From the NCBI GenBank assembly GCA_902381685.1, contig LR698958.1, positions 2,056,833 through 2,120,832 on the forward strand: a stretch of DNA of 64,000 nucleotides, written 5' to 3'. The DNA comes from Lachnospiraceae bacterium. GTDB taxonomy: Bacteria > Bacillota > Clostridia > Lachnospirales > Lachnospiraceae. Made by a program: the position numbers and the translations under genes. This document shows, piece after piece, positions 54,740 to 63,245 of the stretch. How positions within the stretch are numbered: the stretch's first letter is position 1; each line of letters starts with the position of its first letter. The notes below the pieces were generated by a model. The model saw only the letters and a list, made by a program, of their open reading frames with translations. It was not told where the DNA came from and searched no databases.

Positions 54740-55459
54740 TTACTTTCTGTCCGGTATCTTGTCACTGACAAATACCATTGTCAACATACAGAATACGTAT
54801 GTCTGAATTGCTCCCGAAAAGATATCGAAATAAATGTGCAGAAATCCCGGCCATGCAATTGCAATATTGGATAACAATCCGTAAAGCAAAGCCATAATTA
54901 CTGTTCCCGATAATACATTTCCGAACAAACGCAATGATAATGAAAATGGCACCGCAATTTCTCCAATCAGATTTATTGGGAATAGAAACGGCAATGGCTT
55001 AAATAAGTCGGTAAATGCACCGAACTTGTTGTACCTGATATTATTAAACTGAATCAGGAAGAATGTAATAATACCAAGTGGAAATGTAACGCCATAATCC
55101 GCTGTTGGTGGTCTTAAACCAAGCAATCCTGAGATATTACTAAACAGGATAAACAGGAATAACGTTCCAATATAGTTTCTATACGGGATTCCTTTTTTGC
55201 CCATGCCACCGTGTACCATACCGTCCAGCATCTCAACAATGTACTCCACCGCATTTTGAAATTTACCCGGTTTTCCATCTGTGTCTTTTAACTTTATCCT
55301 TGCCACAAGAGCAAATATAATAAGCCCCACGCATATGATAAAGATGCTGACATGAGTTGTTGTCAGGTATAACTCCTGGCCGAACAGTTTGAACTTTACA
55401 AGTGAGTGAATCATAAAGTCCGCTTCTTTAGCCGCTAATATCCCTAGTCCATTTCCCAC
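54740..55459 (-). CDS. atpB: F1Fo ATP synthase a subunit
   Basis: 239 residues from a GTG at 55459, chosen because GGAGG lies 9 bases upstream. Five to six membrane helices. The fourth carries the essential Arg in AVPFSLSLRLFGNVLSG near 165, facing the c ring. The N-terminal part holds LVKFKLFGQELYLTTTHVSIF. It forms the two ion half-channels. It follows atpI with a 15-base gap. Confidence 0.93.
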   Translation of the reverse strand: MGNGLGILAAKEADFMIHSLVKFKLFGQELYLTTTHVSIFIICVGLIIFALVARIKLKDTDGKPGKFQNAVEYIVEMLDGMVHGGMGKKGIPYRNYIGTLFLFILFSNISGLLGLRPPTADYGVTFPLGIITFFLIQFNNIRYNKFGAFTDLFKPLPFLFPINLIGEIAVPFSLSLRLFGNVLSGTVIMALLYGLLSNIAIAWPGFLHIYFDIFSGAIQTYVFCMLTMVFVSDKIPDRK

Positions 55460-55474
55460 GTGCTTCAACCTCCT

Positions 55475-55876
55475 TTACTTAGATTTTTTAAGTTTCAACA
55501 ACACTTTATGTGTGTAGGGCTGCAGATAAGCCCCTATTTTTAGTCCCATAACACCGATAAGCAGTGTAATCGGACTCCCAACGTCAAAATAAACTGTCGC
55601 ACCAAACGCGATTACCACTGCCGTGTACCGCAGTGCATACATTTTTCTCATATGTTTTGCCGCTCCCGCTTCGCCTAAATCCAAAGCGTCTTCTATGGAA
55701 CGTTTCATATGAACTGCCATTCCAACTGCCACGACAACGCCTATCCACAATCCGAAAGACAAATAAGAAAGATTCCCTGTGGCAATAAAGCACACCGGAA
55801 TCTGTGCAATCGCTCCATATACAATGATGCCCGTGATTAATTCTTTTAATGTTTCATTTGCTGAATTATTTGTCAT
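55475..55876 (-). CDS. atpI: ATP synthase subunit I
   Basis: 133 residues from the ATG at 55876 (AGAGGAAG upstream). Four hydrophobic segments (about 13-35, 38-58, 73-90 and 95-118). It matches the small AtpI class found ahead of atpB in Firmicutes. Known: AtpI helps assemble the c ring or acts as a cation chaperone. It overlaps the AtpZ gene by 11 bases. Confidence 0.8.
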   Translation of the reverse strand: MTNNSANETLKELITGIIVYGAIAQIPVCFIATGNLSYLSFGLWIGVVVAVGMAVHMKRSIEDALDLGEAGAAKHMRKMYALRYTAVVIAFGATVYFDVGSPITLLIGVMGLKIGAYLQPYTHKVLLKLKKSK

Positions 55877-56099
55877 CTTTTTCTTCCTCTGAATCTTCAT
55901 TCGCGTGTCTGACTAAATAGTAAACATTTCTCCCGCCCGCCAAAACTCCAAGAATGACAAGGGGAATAAATACCGGCAGCGAAAACTTTTCTTCAAGATA
56001 AGAGCCCAACCATGTACACATGAGAATCGGAACAATCATACTTATTCCCACCTGTGTGATCAGTGCAAATGTTCTATGCACACTCTTTTTGTATTTCAT
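55866..56099 (-). CDS. atpZ: AtpZ/AtpI-like small membrane protein, first gene of the operon
   Basis: 77 residues from the ATG at 56099 (GGGAG upstream). Two membrane helices (about 9-31 and 40-60) with VPILMCTWLGSYLEEKF and a GGRNVYYLVRH motif, then an acidic tail (ANEDSEEEKDDK). It fits the AtpZ family (DUF/AtpI-type), which forms complexes with AtpI and aids cation supply or ring assembly. It opens the operon behind a sigma-A-like promoter. Confidence 0.8.
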   Translation of the reverse strand: MKYKKSVHRTFALITQVGISMIVPILMCTWLGSYLEEKFSLPVFIPLVILGVLAGGRNVYYLVRHANEDSEEEKDDK

Positions 56100-56129
56100 A
56101 AAGTTTCTCCCAACTTTCTGCCTGTTATT

Positions 56130-56158
56130 GTTATAACACTTTTTATAGTTAAAGTCCA
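56130..56158 (-). promoter_or_regulatory. Promoter of the ATP synthase operon
   Basis: TGGACT (56153-56158), 17-bp spacer, TATAAC (56130-56135) on the minus strand, about 30 bases before the AtpZ start. The -35 is a moderate match. Confidence 0.55.
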
Positions 56159-56177
56159 CAGTTAGCAATTCAGAACT

Positions 56178-56675
56178 TTACTCCTTCCACTCCAACCGGT
56201 GGAGATGTCCTGCCGTTTCCATATTGGCAAAACCGTTCTGGCGAAGCGCCTCATACAATACTATCGCCACGGAGTTCCCCAAATTCAATGAGCGGATATC
56301 CTGTGACATCGGAATGCGGATACTGTCTTCTTTATGCAGCACTAAAATCTCTTCCGGGATTCCCGCACTTTCTTTTCCAAACATAATATAGCAGTCCGGC
56401 TCATAGGATACGTCTGTGTATACATTTGGAGCCTTCGTTGTCGCCATATAAATTTTGGCATTCGGATTTTTCTCCAGAAAATCTTCGTAATTAATGTACG
56501 TTGTCACGTCTAAATCTTCCCAGTAATCCATGCCCGCGCGCTTTAACGCCTTTTCATTCAGCCTGAATCCTAAAGGTTCTATGAGGTGCAGCCTTGTGTT
56601 TGTCGCCACACATGTTCTTCCTATATTACCTGTATTTGCAGGTATTTCCGGTTCAAATAAAACAATATTAAGCAT
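56178..56675 (-). CDS. trmL: tRNA (cytidine/uridine-34) 2'-O-methyltransferase
   Basis: 165 residues, the TrmL size, a minimal SPOUT fold. It shows LFEPEIPANTGNIGRTCVAT (N-terminal motif), MFGKESAGIPEEIL (motif 2) and IRSLNLGNSVAIVLYEALRQ (motif 3, knot). It methylates the wobble ribose of tRNA-Leu isoacceptors in the family. It overlaps the aminotransferase stop by 8 bases, so it is the last gene of the Lrp-aminotransferase unit. Confidence 0.93.
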   Translation of the reverse strand: MLNIVLFEPEIPANTGNIGRTCVATNTRLHLIEPLGFRLNEKALKRAGMDYWEDLDVTTYINYEDFLEKNPNAKIYMATTKAPNVYTDVSYEPDCYIMFGKESAGIPEEILVLHKEDSIRIPMSQDIRSLNLGNSVAIVLYEALRQNGFANMETAGHLHRLEWKE

Positions 56676-57849
56676 TTTCTTCCGTCCTTTCCCGCAATCG
56701 GTTGATAAATCTTTCCAATCTTCCGATTGCTTCCTTTAAATCTTCAAGAGAATACGCATAGGAAATTCGCAAAAATCCTTCCCCGCACTCTCCAAATGCC
56801 GTCCCCGGCACGACCGCCACCTTTTCCTCTGCCAGAAACTTCATGGCAAATTCTTCCGATGACATACCAAACTCCCGAATACTCGGGAAAATGTAAAATG
56901 CTCCGTAAGGCTCAAAGCAGTCTAATTTCATTCGTTTAAATTCACTGACAAGGAAACGTCTGCGCTGATTATAGGCGTTTCTCATCTCCTCCACTTCCCC
57001 CTCACAGTTTCGCAGCGCTTCCACCGCCGCATACTGGCTGTTTGTCGGGGCGCACATGATTGCATACTGATGAATTTTAATCATCTGCTCAATAATTTTC
57101 TTCGGTCCGCAGGCGTATCCCAGCCTCCAGCCCGTCATCGCAAATCCTTTTGAAAATCCGTTGATGAGAATGGTTCTCTCCTTCATTCCCGGAAAACTCG
57201 CGATGGATATGTGTTCTCCTTTATAACTTAACTCCGAGTAAATTTCATCGGACAGAACAAACAAATCATGTTCCACCACAAATTTTGCAATCGGTTCTAA
57301 ATCTTCCCTCGTCATAATGGAGCCTGTCGGATTATTTGGAAATGGCAGCACAAGTATTTTTGTCTTTTCTGTCACCGCATTTTCCAACTCTTCCACTGTC
57401 AGTTTAAATTCATTTTTCCTCTGCAGAGGAATGATGACCGGAACACCGTCCGCAAGTACTGTACATGGAAGATAAGAAACATAACTCGGCTGCGGAATAA
57501 GTACTTCGTCACCCTTGTCCAACATGGCGCGCATGGCGATGTCAATTCCCTCGCTTCCGCCTACCGTCACGACAACCTCGTTTCTGAAATCGTACTCTAC
57601 ATTTATTTTTCTCGATAAATATCTGCATATTTCCTGCTTTAATTCTTTCAGTCCGGCGTTTGACGTATAGAATGTTCTCCCTCTTTCGAGAGAGTAAATC
57701 CCTTCCTCCCGTATTCTCCACGGTGTATCAAAATCCGGCTCGCCCACTCCAAGCGAAATTGCATCGTCCATCTCACTGACTAAGTCAAAAAATCTTCGTA
57801 TGCCTGACGGTGCAATATTTACAATTTTCTCTGATAATGGATTTCTCAT
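56668..57849 (-). CDS. PLP-dependent aminotransferase (class I, AspAT-like)
   Basis: 393 residues. Fold-type I: VGEPDFDTPWRIRE near 35-48, YTSNAGLKELKQ, NNPTGSIMTREDLE, DEIYSEL, and the PLP Lys in NGFSKGFAMTGWRLGY at about 232. The C-terminal domain has the substrate Arg in FLRISYAYS. It moves amino groups between an amino acid and 2-oxoglutarate. The exact substrate (aspartate, aromatic or branched) is unclear. It overlaps the Lrp-type regulator by 1 base (TAATG), so that regulator is a likely sensor of its substrate. Confidence 0.93.
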   Translation of the reverse strand: MRNPLSEKIVNIAPSGIRRFFDLVSEMDDAISLGVGEPDFDTPWRIREEGIYSLERGRTFYTSNAGLKELKQEICRYLSRKINVEYDFRNEVVVTVGGSEGIDIAMRAMLDKGDEVLIPQPSYVSYLPCTVLADGVPVIIPLQRKNEFKLTVEELENAVTEKTKILVLPFPNNPTGSIMTREDLEPIAKFVVEHDLFVLSDEIYSELSYKGEHISIASFPGMKERTILINGFSKGFAMTGWRLGYACGPKKIIEQMIKIHQYAIMCAPTNSQYAAVEALRNCEGEVEEMRNAYNQRRRFLVSEFKRMKLDCFEPYGAFYIFPSIREFGMSSEEFAMKFLAEEKVAVVPGTAFGECGEGFLRISYAYSLEDLKEAIGRLERFINRLRERTEENA

Positions 57850-58331
57850 TATGGCATCACCGGTATCCTTTCCCCTTTAGACTTGTTTACCAGTATGGTG
57901 GAATGGTCTTTGTATTTCTTTAAAATGAAATGCGTCGCCGTACTGATAACCGACTCTATCGGTGAAAGTTTCTCCGAAACAAACATGGAAACTTCTTTTA
58001 ATGTCTTTCCTTCCAAAGTGACAAGCAAATCGTATCCTCCTGAAATAAGATATACTGCGGAAACTTCCGGATAATTGTAAATTCTCTCGGCAATCCGGTC
58101 AAATCCCTGATTTCTCTGCGGAGTTACACGAACCTCGATAAGCGCCGTAATTTTTTCCACACCTGCCTTATCCCAGTCAATCAACGTGTGGTAACCACAT
58201 ATAATTTTCTCTTTCTCCATATCGGCAATTTCATTTGCGACCGTAATCTCATCGCTACCCAAAAGAACTGCCAGTTCCTTTAATTCCACCCTGCTGTGTG
58301 TCTCAATGTAACTTAATATTTCTTTTCTCAT
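57849..58331 (-). CDS. Lrp/AsnC-family regulator
   Basis: 160 residues. The N-terminal winged helix (about 1-55: LKELAVLLGSDEITVANEI) is shorter and less basic than a standard Lrp. The RAM/AsnC_trans_reg effector domain follows at about 60-145 (TALIEVRVTPQRNQGFDRIA, VYLISGGYDLLVTLEGKTL). It binds DNA as a dimer or octamer and senses an amino acid. It is translationally coupled to the aminotransferase, which it probably controls. GGGAGG stands ahead of the ATG. Confidence 0.9.
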   Translation of the reverse strand: MRKEILSYIETHSRVELKELAVLLGSDEITVANEIADMEKEKIICGYHTLIDWDKAGVEKITALIEVRVTPQRNQGFDRIAERIYNYPEVSAVYLISGGYDLLVTLEGKTLKEVSMFVSEKLSPIESVISTATHFILKKYKDHSTILVNKSKGERIPVMP

Positions 58332-58342
58332 GACTGCCTCCC

Positions 58343-59332
58343 TTACTCTCCATATATCTTTAACAGTTCGTCCTGTGCCGGTCTGTCAATATAGCGTTTC
58401 TCTTCCTGATTGTAAATCACTCTCTCCCTGTCTGCCGTACTTCTTCCGATTACCTCCGCCTGTATGCCTTTTCTGAGAAGTAAATCAGTCAGTTCCTTTC
58501 CATTGTCCGTCATAAACAACACGCTTCCCGCCGATGTCATCTGGTATGGATTGAGTTGAAAATATTCACATATCTCTATTGTTTCCTGTTTGACTGCGAT
58601 TTTCTTTAAATCCACTTCCACGCCCACACCGGACGCTTCCGCCATGTTCCACAATGCCGCAAGAATTCCTCCGTCCGTAATCTGGCACATTGCGGATACT
58701 CCAAACTCTTTTGCCAGTTTTAATTCTCTGTCCGCAAACAGATTTTCCTCAAGAGCATTTACCTGTGTCATGAAAGCCGGAACAAATCTCTGCGATAATT
58801 CTTCACCCTTCTCGCGAACGATGCGAAGCATTCCTTCCAGTCCTATCCATTTTGTCAGAACAATGTCCTGATTCGCCTTCCCCATATTGCTCTGGATCAG
58901 TTCTCCCGCTGCCACCAGCCCGATTCCAACAACAGTGACAACCGCCTTTGTGATAGCCGGGCTGACCTGCGCTTTCACATTTAAAATCTGTATATGCTGT
59001 CTTTGGGCAGTCTGCTCCGCGAATTCCACCATCGACTTTAACCGTGATTCGTAGGCGTAAGGAGGAAGCAAAATACTTAAATTTGCCCCCACCGGAGACG
59101 CTCCTCTCGTATACAAATCATTCAAAGCCTGTGCCAGGCCAAACACGGCAATGTCTTTCTCGTCACCATATAGCGTCACATTTGTAAAAATTGCCTGTTG
59201 TCCGTCAGGAACAGCGATTCCCGAACACGTCTCCTCCACCGAAGGCTGTATGACCGCCTCTTCTCTTTTCGTCTTTAACTGTTTTAATACAGACCGTCTT
59301 ATAACCGTCTGTGATACATTTCCTATCTTCAT
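58343..59332 (-). CDS. AIR synthase-related (HypE/PurM-fold) protein
   Basis: 329 residues with the two-domain PurM/HypE fold. The AIRS N-terminal domain (about 30-145: FTNVTLYGDEKDIAVFGLAQ, ALNDLYTRGASPVGANLSIL) carries the DDLA/NDL-type Mg-ATP site in degenerate form (ALNDLY). The C-terminal AIRS_C domain (about 155-310: GLVAAGELIQSNMGKANQDI, MCQITDGGILAALWNMAEASG) follows. It lacks the C-terminal Cys of true HypE, so it is probably not hydrogenase maturation HypE. Known as a Lachnospiraceae family of unknown role. It lies 11 bases before the Lrp gene, in the same transcript. Confidence 0.75.
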   Translation of the reverse strand: MKIGNVSQTVIRRSVLKQLKTKREEAVIQPSVEETCSGIAVPDGQQAIFTNVTLYGDEKDIAVFGLAQALNDLYTRGASPVGANLSILLPPYAYESRLKSMVEFAEQTAQRQHIQILNVKAQVSPAITKAVVTVVGIGLVAAGELIQSNMGKANQDIVLTKWIGLEGMLRIVREKGEELSQRFVPAFMTQVNALEENLFADRELKLAKEFGVSAMCQITDGGILAALWNMAEASGVGVEVDLKKIAVKQETIEICEYFQLNPYQMTSAGSVLFMTDNGKELTDLLLRKGIQAEVIGRSTADRERVIYNQEEKRYIDRPAQDELLKIYGE

Positions 59333-59346
59333 CTCTACTATCCTTC

Positions 59347-60942
59347 TTATTGTTGTCCCTGAGGTGCAGTTTGCGGTGCTGCAGGCGGATTTGGCTGTGG
59401 TTGAGGCTGCGGTGCAGGCACGGGAGCCTGTGCTGCCGCTTCCTTCGCTTTAATATCCGCAATCGCTGCCTTTATTTTACTTTCGTCCTGTGTTTTAATC
59501 GCATTCTGCATCTGCTTTGTATATTCAGGGTTTGAGGAAGCAGTTCCGACAGACACTGTCGTCACGGAAGGTTTGTAAGTACTTTTGTTAAAAATTTCCC
59601 TGCTGACTTCCTTTCCTCCCTCATAAACTACTTTCCAAAGTCTCGCCGTCATTCCTTTGTGTGTACCTTTTGTCACCGACATTGCCCCTATGGCCGAACC
59701 CGGCTGTGCAACAAACTTTTTCTTCGGCGCTTCCGTAGAAATAACCTCGCTCACATACTCTATCTTTCTGTCTTTCTTTCTTGTTTCTTTTCCGTAAATC
59801 GTGAAAACCACATTTCCCTTTGATACATAGCCTTCAACGTAAATCGGTGTATCCAAATTATTTTTAAATTTGAAGTCTTTATAATCTCCCGCAATCGCCG
59901 CATCCTTTGACGGTTTTACATAATTGACTGTCATGGAGTGGGGCTGTCTGCTCGTCACTTCCAACTCGGATTCAATCACAGCATTATACAGAGTTGTGGA
60001 CACCTGACAGATTCCCCCGGCAATACTCTGCACAAGTTCTCCGTTCTCAAATGCTCCCGCCTCCACATAGCCGTTGCTCTTCTCAAAAGGCTGCATTGCC
60101 TTCCCGGCCGAAAACTCCTCTCCCGGCATGACAACCGAACCGTTAATCTTCTTTACACCGTTTATAATATTCACTACCCTGCTCTGACCACTTCCGCAGT
60201 AAGTGGAAAATGTTCCGAGAGTATCTTTAATACTTTCCAAATCTTCTTTCTGCACACGAGGTTTCTTTATCGTGGAAACAACTTCCACTTTTCCCGCTCC
60301 CCCGTTCCAGTCTTTGTTCAGATACTGATTGACGGCATCTATCGTTTTATTTGTATCCAGTTGTTTTCCCTGCTGCTCTTTTGTCAGGACAAATGCCCCG
60401 TCCTTTCTTGTAATCGTTGCGTCCGCCGCTTTTGGAAGAAAACTTTCTACCTTCTCTTTTAAAACTTTCTCCGTCTTCTCCTTCTGAATCTGATACACCG
60501 GCTTTAACGTCTTCTTTTGTTTCTTTAATTTTCTTATCTCGGCATAGCGGCTGAATACATTTCCCTTTTTCCCATAATCCACCGCTTCTTCGATCAGTTT
60601 CTCCTCTTTGGAAATGTCAAATCCCAATTCTTCTAAGGTGACTTCCGCTTTCTTTCCCTCGGCTGTAAGGGAAATCTTTTGCTTTCCATACACTTCAGCC
60701 TGCTTATCCACCGCATTCTGCGCCTGTTCTGCATTCATGCCCGAAACGTCCACTCTTCCGATGAAAACGCCCTCACATATTTTATCTTCAGCCTGCTTAT
60801 TGACCTGATAATGCAGTACGGCATATATTCCCCCGTAAACAAACAAAAAACACACGAAAATCAAGCCACATATTTTGGCTGTTTTCCGGTGTTTTTTCTC
60901 ATTCTCATTCCTTCTTTTGCTATCTTTGATCCCTTTACGCAT
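59347..60942 (-). CDS. VanW-family membrane-anchored wall protein
   Basis: 531 residues. One N-terminal membrane helix (about 24-46) gives a cytosol-in, wall-out topology. A PG_binding_4 domain (about 80-225) precedes the VanW domain (about 240-395: TYCGSGQSRVVNIINGVKKI, SVVMPGEEFS, GGICQVSTTLYNAVI, VTSRQPHSMTVNYV). A G5-like stretch and a Gln/Pro-rich tail follow (PQPQPQPNPP). Despite the name it does not imply vancomycin resistance; homologues are common in Clostridia and tied to wall or spore biology. It lies 14 bases before the AIR-synthase gene. Confidence 0.88.
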   Translation of the reverse strand: MRKGIKDSKRRNENEKKHRKTAKICGLIFVCFLFVYGGIYAVLHYQVNKQAEDKICEGVFIGRVDVSGMNAEQAQNAVDKQAEVYGKQKISLTAEGKKAEVTLEELGFDISKEEKLIEEAVDYGKKGNVFSRYAEIRKLKKQKKTLKPVYQIQKEKTEKVLKEKVESFLPKAADATITRKDGAFVLTKEQQGKQLDTNKTIDAVNQYLNKDWNGGAGKVEVVSTIKKPRVQKEDLESIKDTLGTFSTYCGSGQSRVVNIINGVKKINGSVVMPGEEFSAGKAMQPFEKSNGYVEAGAFENGELVQSIAGGICQVSTTLYNAVIESELEVTSRQPHSMTVNYVKPSKDAAIAGDYKDFKFKNNLDTPIYVEGYVSKGNVVFTIYGKETRKKDRKIEYVSEVISTEAPKKKFVAQPGSAIGAMSVTKGTHKGMTARLWKVVYEGGKEVSREIFNKSTYKPSVTTVSVGTASSNPEYTKQMQNAIKTQDESKIKAAIADIKAKEAAAQAPVPAPQPQPQPNPPAAPQTAPQGQQ

Positions 60943-60974
60943 AAACCAACCCTCTCCCTCGATTTTGGTTCTCT

Positions 60975-61076
60975 TTACATGATATATGGTAATACGGAAG
61001 TTGCTAACATTGCAACAATAATAACCAATATTACGCCAGATACTATTTTTCTAAATTTTTTATCATAGAAATTCAT
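60975..61076 (-). CDS. 33-residue membrane peptide
   Basis: A short frame, MNFYDKKFRKIVSGVILVII followed by VAMLATSVLPYIM: a basic start and one membrane helix. A GGGGGT purine run stands 5-10 bases ahead of the ATG. I recall similar MNFYDKKFRK-type peptides in other Lachnospiraceae upstream of VanW-like or SAM genes, but this is memory, not a search. It sits alone in the 216-base gap before the VanW gene. Function unknown. Confidence 0.55.
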   Translation of the reverse strand: MNFYDKKFRKIVSGVILVIIVAMLATSVLPYIM

Positions 61077-61158
61077 TTCACTACCCCCGTGTTTTCTAAT
61101 AGAATACTTCTATTTTATACTCTTTAGCATCTTTTTGCAAGAAACAATAGTCACAATT

Positions 61159-62883
61159 CTATAAACGAAAAACCGTTGCCTGGTAGTTTAACTTGCTACG
61201 GTTCTGATAGTCAAATAAAATAACGGTTTCTTTTTTCTCTCCGTTCCCCAATACATCATAAGTAAATTTCTCTATATGCGTCATTTTCCTCAACTGACGT
61301 TTGTCATATTTTTCATACCCCAAAAGATATTTATGTTCTTTTGACTCCTCTTCGTAAAATTCTCCAAGCCATTCTTTATCCGTCGTATTTTCTCCCGCAA
61401 ATGTAGGACGGCTCTTTATGTTTTCACGAAGATACAGGTCAAAAATTAAAAGTTCACGATACAAATCCACTCTTTTCCCCGCATATTTTTCTGCAAATGC
61501 AAGCAAAATCTCATATCTTGTAATTCTCGAGTGGCTCACCATGTGAAATGCGTGTTCTTCATAGTATTCCCCTAATTTTTCAAAAAAGGCAAAAGGTGTC
61601 TCAAATTCCCTCACTAAATGTTCCAGCGTGTAAGAAAACTGTCCGCTGTTATAATACACCTCCACCATTTCCTCTATTCTTTTCAGTTTTAAAACGTCCT
61701 CATACGGAAGCCATTTCGTATAAAGCACCTCGTACGGCGGAAGGCTTTTATAAACCAGACCGTATTCTTCCGTATGTTCCTCCATATAAGAACCTTTTAA
61801 CACTTTTAAAAATCCCAACTGTAACTGCTCGGGAGCAAGGGCGTACACATCATTAAATGATTTCCCGAAACTCTCGTAATCTTCATACGGAAGTCCTGCG
61901 ATCAAATCCAAATGCTGATGAATGTTTCTGCCCGCATTCACCCTCTTCACTGCGTCAGCCACCTTATCAAAGCGCATCGTCCTTTTAATCTCCCCGATTG
62001 TCTTTGGATTTGTAGACTGCACGCCGATTTCCAACTGCACAAGTCCTTCACGCATCGTCCCGAGAAGTTCCAATTCCTCTTCGTTTAACAAGTCGGCTGA
62101 AATCTCAAAATGGAAATTTGTTATGCCGTTATCGTGTTCCGCAATATATCTCCATATCTCCATCGAATGGCTGTGTTTACAATTAAATGTTCTGTCCACA
62201 AATTTTACCTGCGGCACTTCATTATCAAGGAAAAACTGTAACTCTTTCTTCACTAAGTCCAAATCACGGAAACGAAGACATTTATCAATGGACGAAAGGC
62301 AGTAACTGCACGAAAACGGACAGCCTCTGCTCGTTTCATAATAAATGATTTTATTTTTAAATTCTTCCATATCTTCATACACAAAAGGGACTCTGCTCAA
62401 ATCCATAATTTCTCTCCACGGATTTTCCACAATCCGGCCGTCCTTCTTCCGGTAAGAAATGCCTTTAATTTCCCGAAGATAGTCTTCACTTTTCCCTTCT
62501 ATATAACAGGAAACCACTTCTGAAAACGTCTCCTCACCTTCGCCCTTCACAATTCCCCTCACTTCCGGAAGACGTCTCAGCACTTCCTGCGCGTCGTAGG
62601 AAACTTCCGGACCGCCAAGCCAGATTGGAAGGTTCGGCATAATTTTATGAATTTCATGTATAAGTGTCTCCACATACGATATATTCCAAATATAGCAGGA
62701 GAAACAAAGTACGTCCGGCTTCTTCTTATAAATATCCATCAAAATCTCATCTAACTGCTGATTAATCGTATATTCCGCAAGAAAAATATGCTCTGCATAT
62801 TTCTTCGCATACGCCTTCAAACTGTAAACCGCCAGATTGGAATGAATATATTTCGCATTGATTGCCGTCAGTATAATCTTCAT
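61159..62883 (-). CDS. B12-binding radical SAM protein (DUF4080)
   Basis: 574 residues from the ATG at 62883 (AAGGAGG 5 bases upstream, so the earlier in-frame ATG at 62898 is the ribosome site itself). The N-terminal cobalamin-binding fold (about 1-140: INAKYIHSNLAVYSLKAYA, WLGGPEVSYDAQEVL) lies before the radical SAM domain (about 175-370) with CX3CX2C in SRGCPFSCSYCLSS. The C-terminal DUF4080 domain (about 375-574) follows (FETPFAFFEKLGEYY). It uses a 4Fe-4S cluster and SAM, maybe B12. The substrate is not known. It is monocistronic. Confidence 0.9.
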   Translation of the reverse strand: MKIILTAINAKYIHSNLAVYSLKAYAKKYAEHIFLAEYTINQQLDEILMDIYKKKPDVLCFSCYIWNISYVETLIHEIHKIMPNLPIWLGGPEVSYDAQEVLRRLPEVRGIVKGEGEETFSEVVSCYIEGKSEDYLREIKGISYRKKDGRIVENPWREIMDLSRVPFVYEDMEEFKNKIIYYETSRGCPFSCSYCLSSIDKCLRFRDLDLVKKELQFFLDNEVPQVKFVDRTFNCKHSHSMEIWRYIAEHDNGITNFHFEISADLLNEEELELLGTMREGLVQLEIGVQSTNPKTIGEIKRTMRFDKVADAVKRVNAGRNIHQHLDLIAGLPYEDYESFGKSFNDVYALAPEQLQLGFLKVLKGSYMEEHTEEYGLVYKSLPPYEVLYTKWLPYEDVLKLKRIEEMVEVYYNSGQFSYTLEHLVREFETPFAFFEKLGEYYEEHAFHMVSHSRITRYEILLAFAEKYAGKRVDLYRELLIFDLYLRENIKSRPTFAGENTTDKEWLGEFYEEESKEHKYLLGYEKYDKRQLRKMTHIEKFTYDVLGNGEKKETVILFDYQNRSKLNYQATVFRL

Positions 62884-62910
62884 GTTTTCCTCCTTCATAA
62901 TACATGGTAC

Positions 62911-62933
62911 AAAAAAGAGCCCTTACGGACTCT
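62911..62933 (-). terminator. Terminator of the SRP RNA gene
   Basis: AGAGTCC and GGGCTCT arms (62916-62933) followed by six Ts (62911-62916), just after the 3' end of the SRP RNA and ahead of the radical SAM gene. Confidence 0.8.
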
Positions 62934-62939
62934 GTCATT

Positions 62940-63208
62940 TCTCTTCTTCGTGCATTACACTTCGAACTCACTTCATGAGCGTTACCTCTGTAGTTAACTC
63001 AGCCCAGGCACCCTTACGGCACCCAGAAGGTTCCACTTAGTGCTGCTCCGTTCCCGACCTGACACGGTTCATGGATTCCTGTCGCGTAAGACCCGAACAT
63101 CAACGCCACTTTCAGAGGGCAGCCTCACAAAATAAAGCCCTCCGTGTAATATCACCCCCACTATAGCGGATTGTGGGTACAAGGTACCGCTACCACCCCG
63201 GCTGCACG
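62940..63208 (-). ncRNA. ffs: Signal recognition particle RNA (large, Bacillus/Clostridium type)
   Basis: The minus strand carries the universal SRP domain IV signature (GTCAGGTCCGGAA at one side, GGAACGGAGCAGCACTAAG at the other; the Ffh-binding loops) and an Alu-like start, CCGGGGTGGTAG, with long pairing arms. The length (about 265 bases) is that of the large 6S-type SRP RNA of Firmicutes. Ends are estimated from the promoter and terminator. It guides Ffh to nascent membrane and secreted proteins. Confidence 0.95.
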
Positions 63209-63215
63209 AGTCTAT

Positions 63216-63245
63216 ATTATACCCTGTTTCACCTGTAAATGTCAA
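63216..63245 (-). promoter_or_regulatory. Promoter of the SRP RNA gene
   Basis: TTGACA (63240-63245), 18-bp spacer, TATAAT (63216-63221) on the minus strand. The -35 overlaps the stop codon region of tadA (stop at 63242). Confidence 0.85.

Noticed and set aside
59347..60942. Vancomycin resistance gene
   Set aside because: VanW-family proteins are common in sensitive Clostridia. No vanA/B ligase, vanH or vanX is present, and the nearby kinases are not linked to it.
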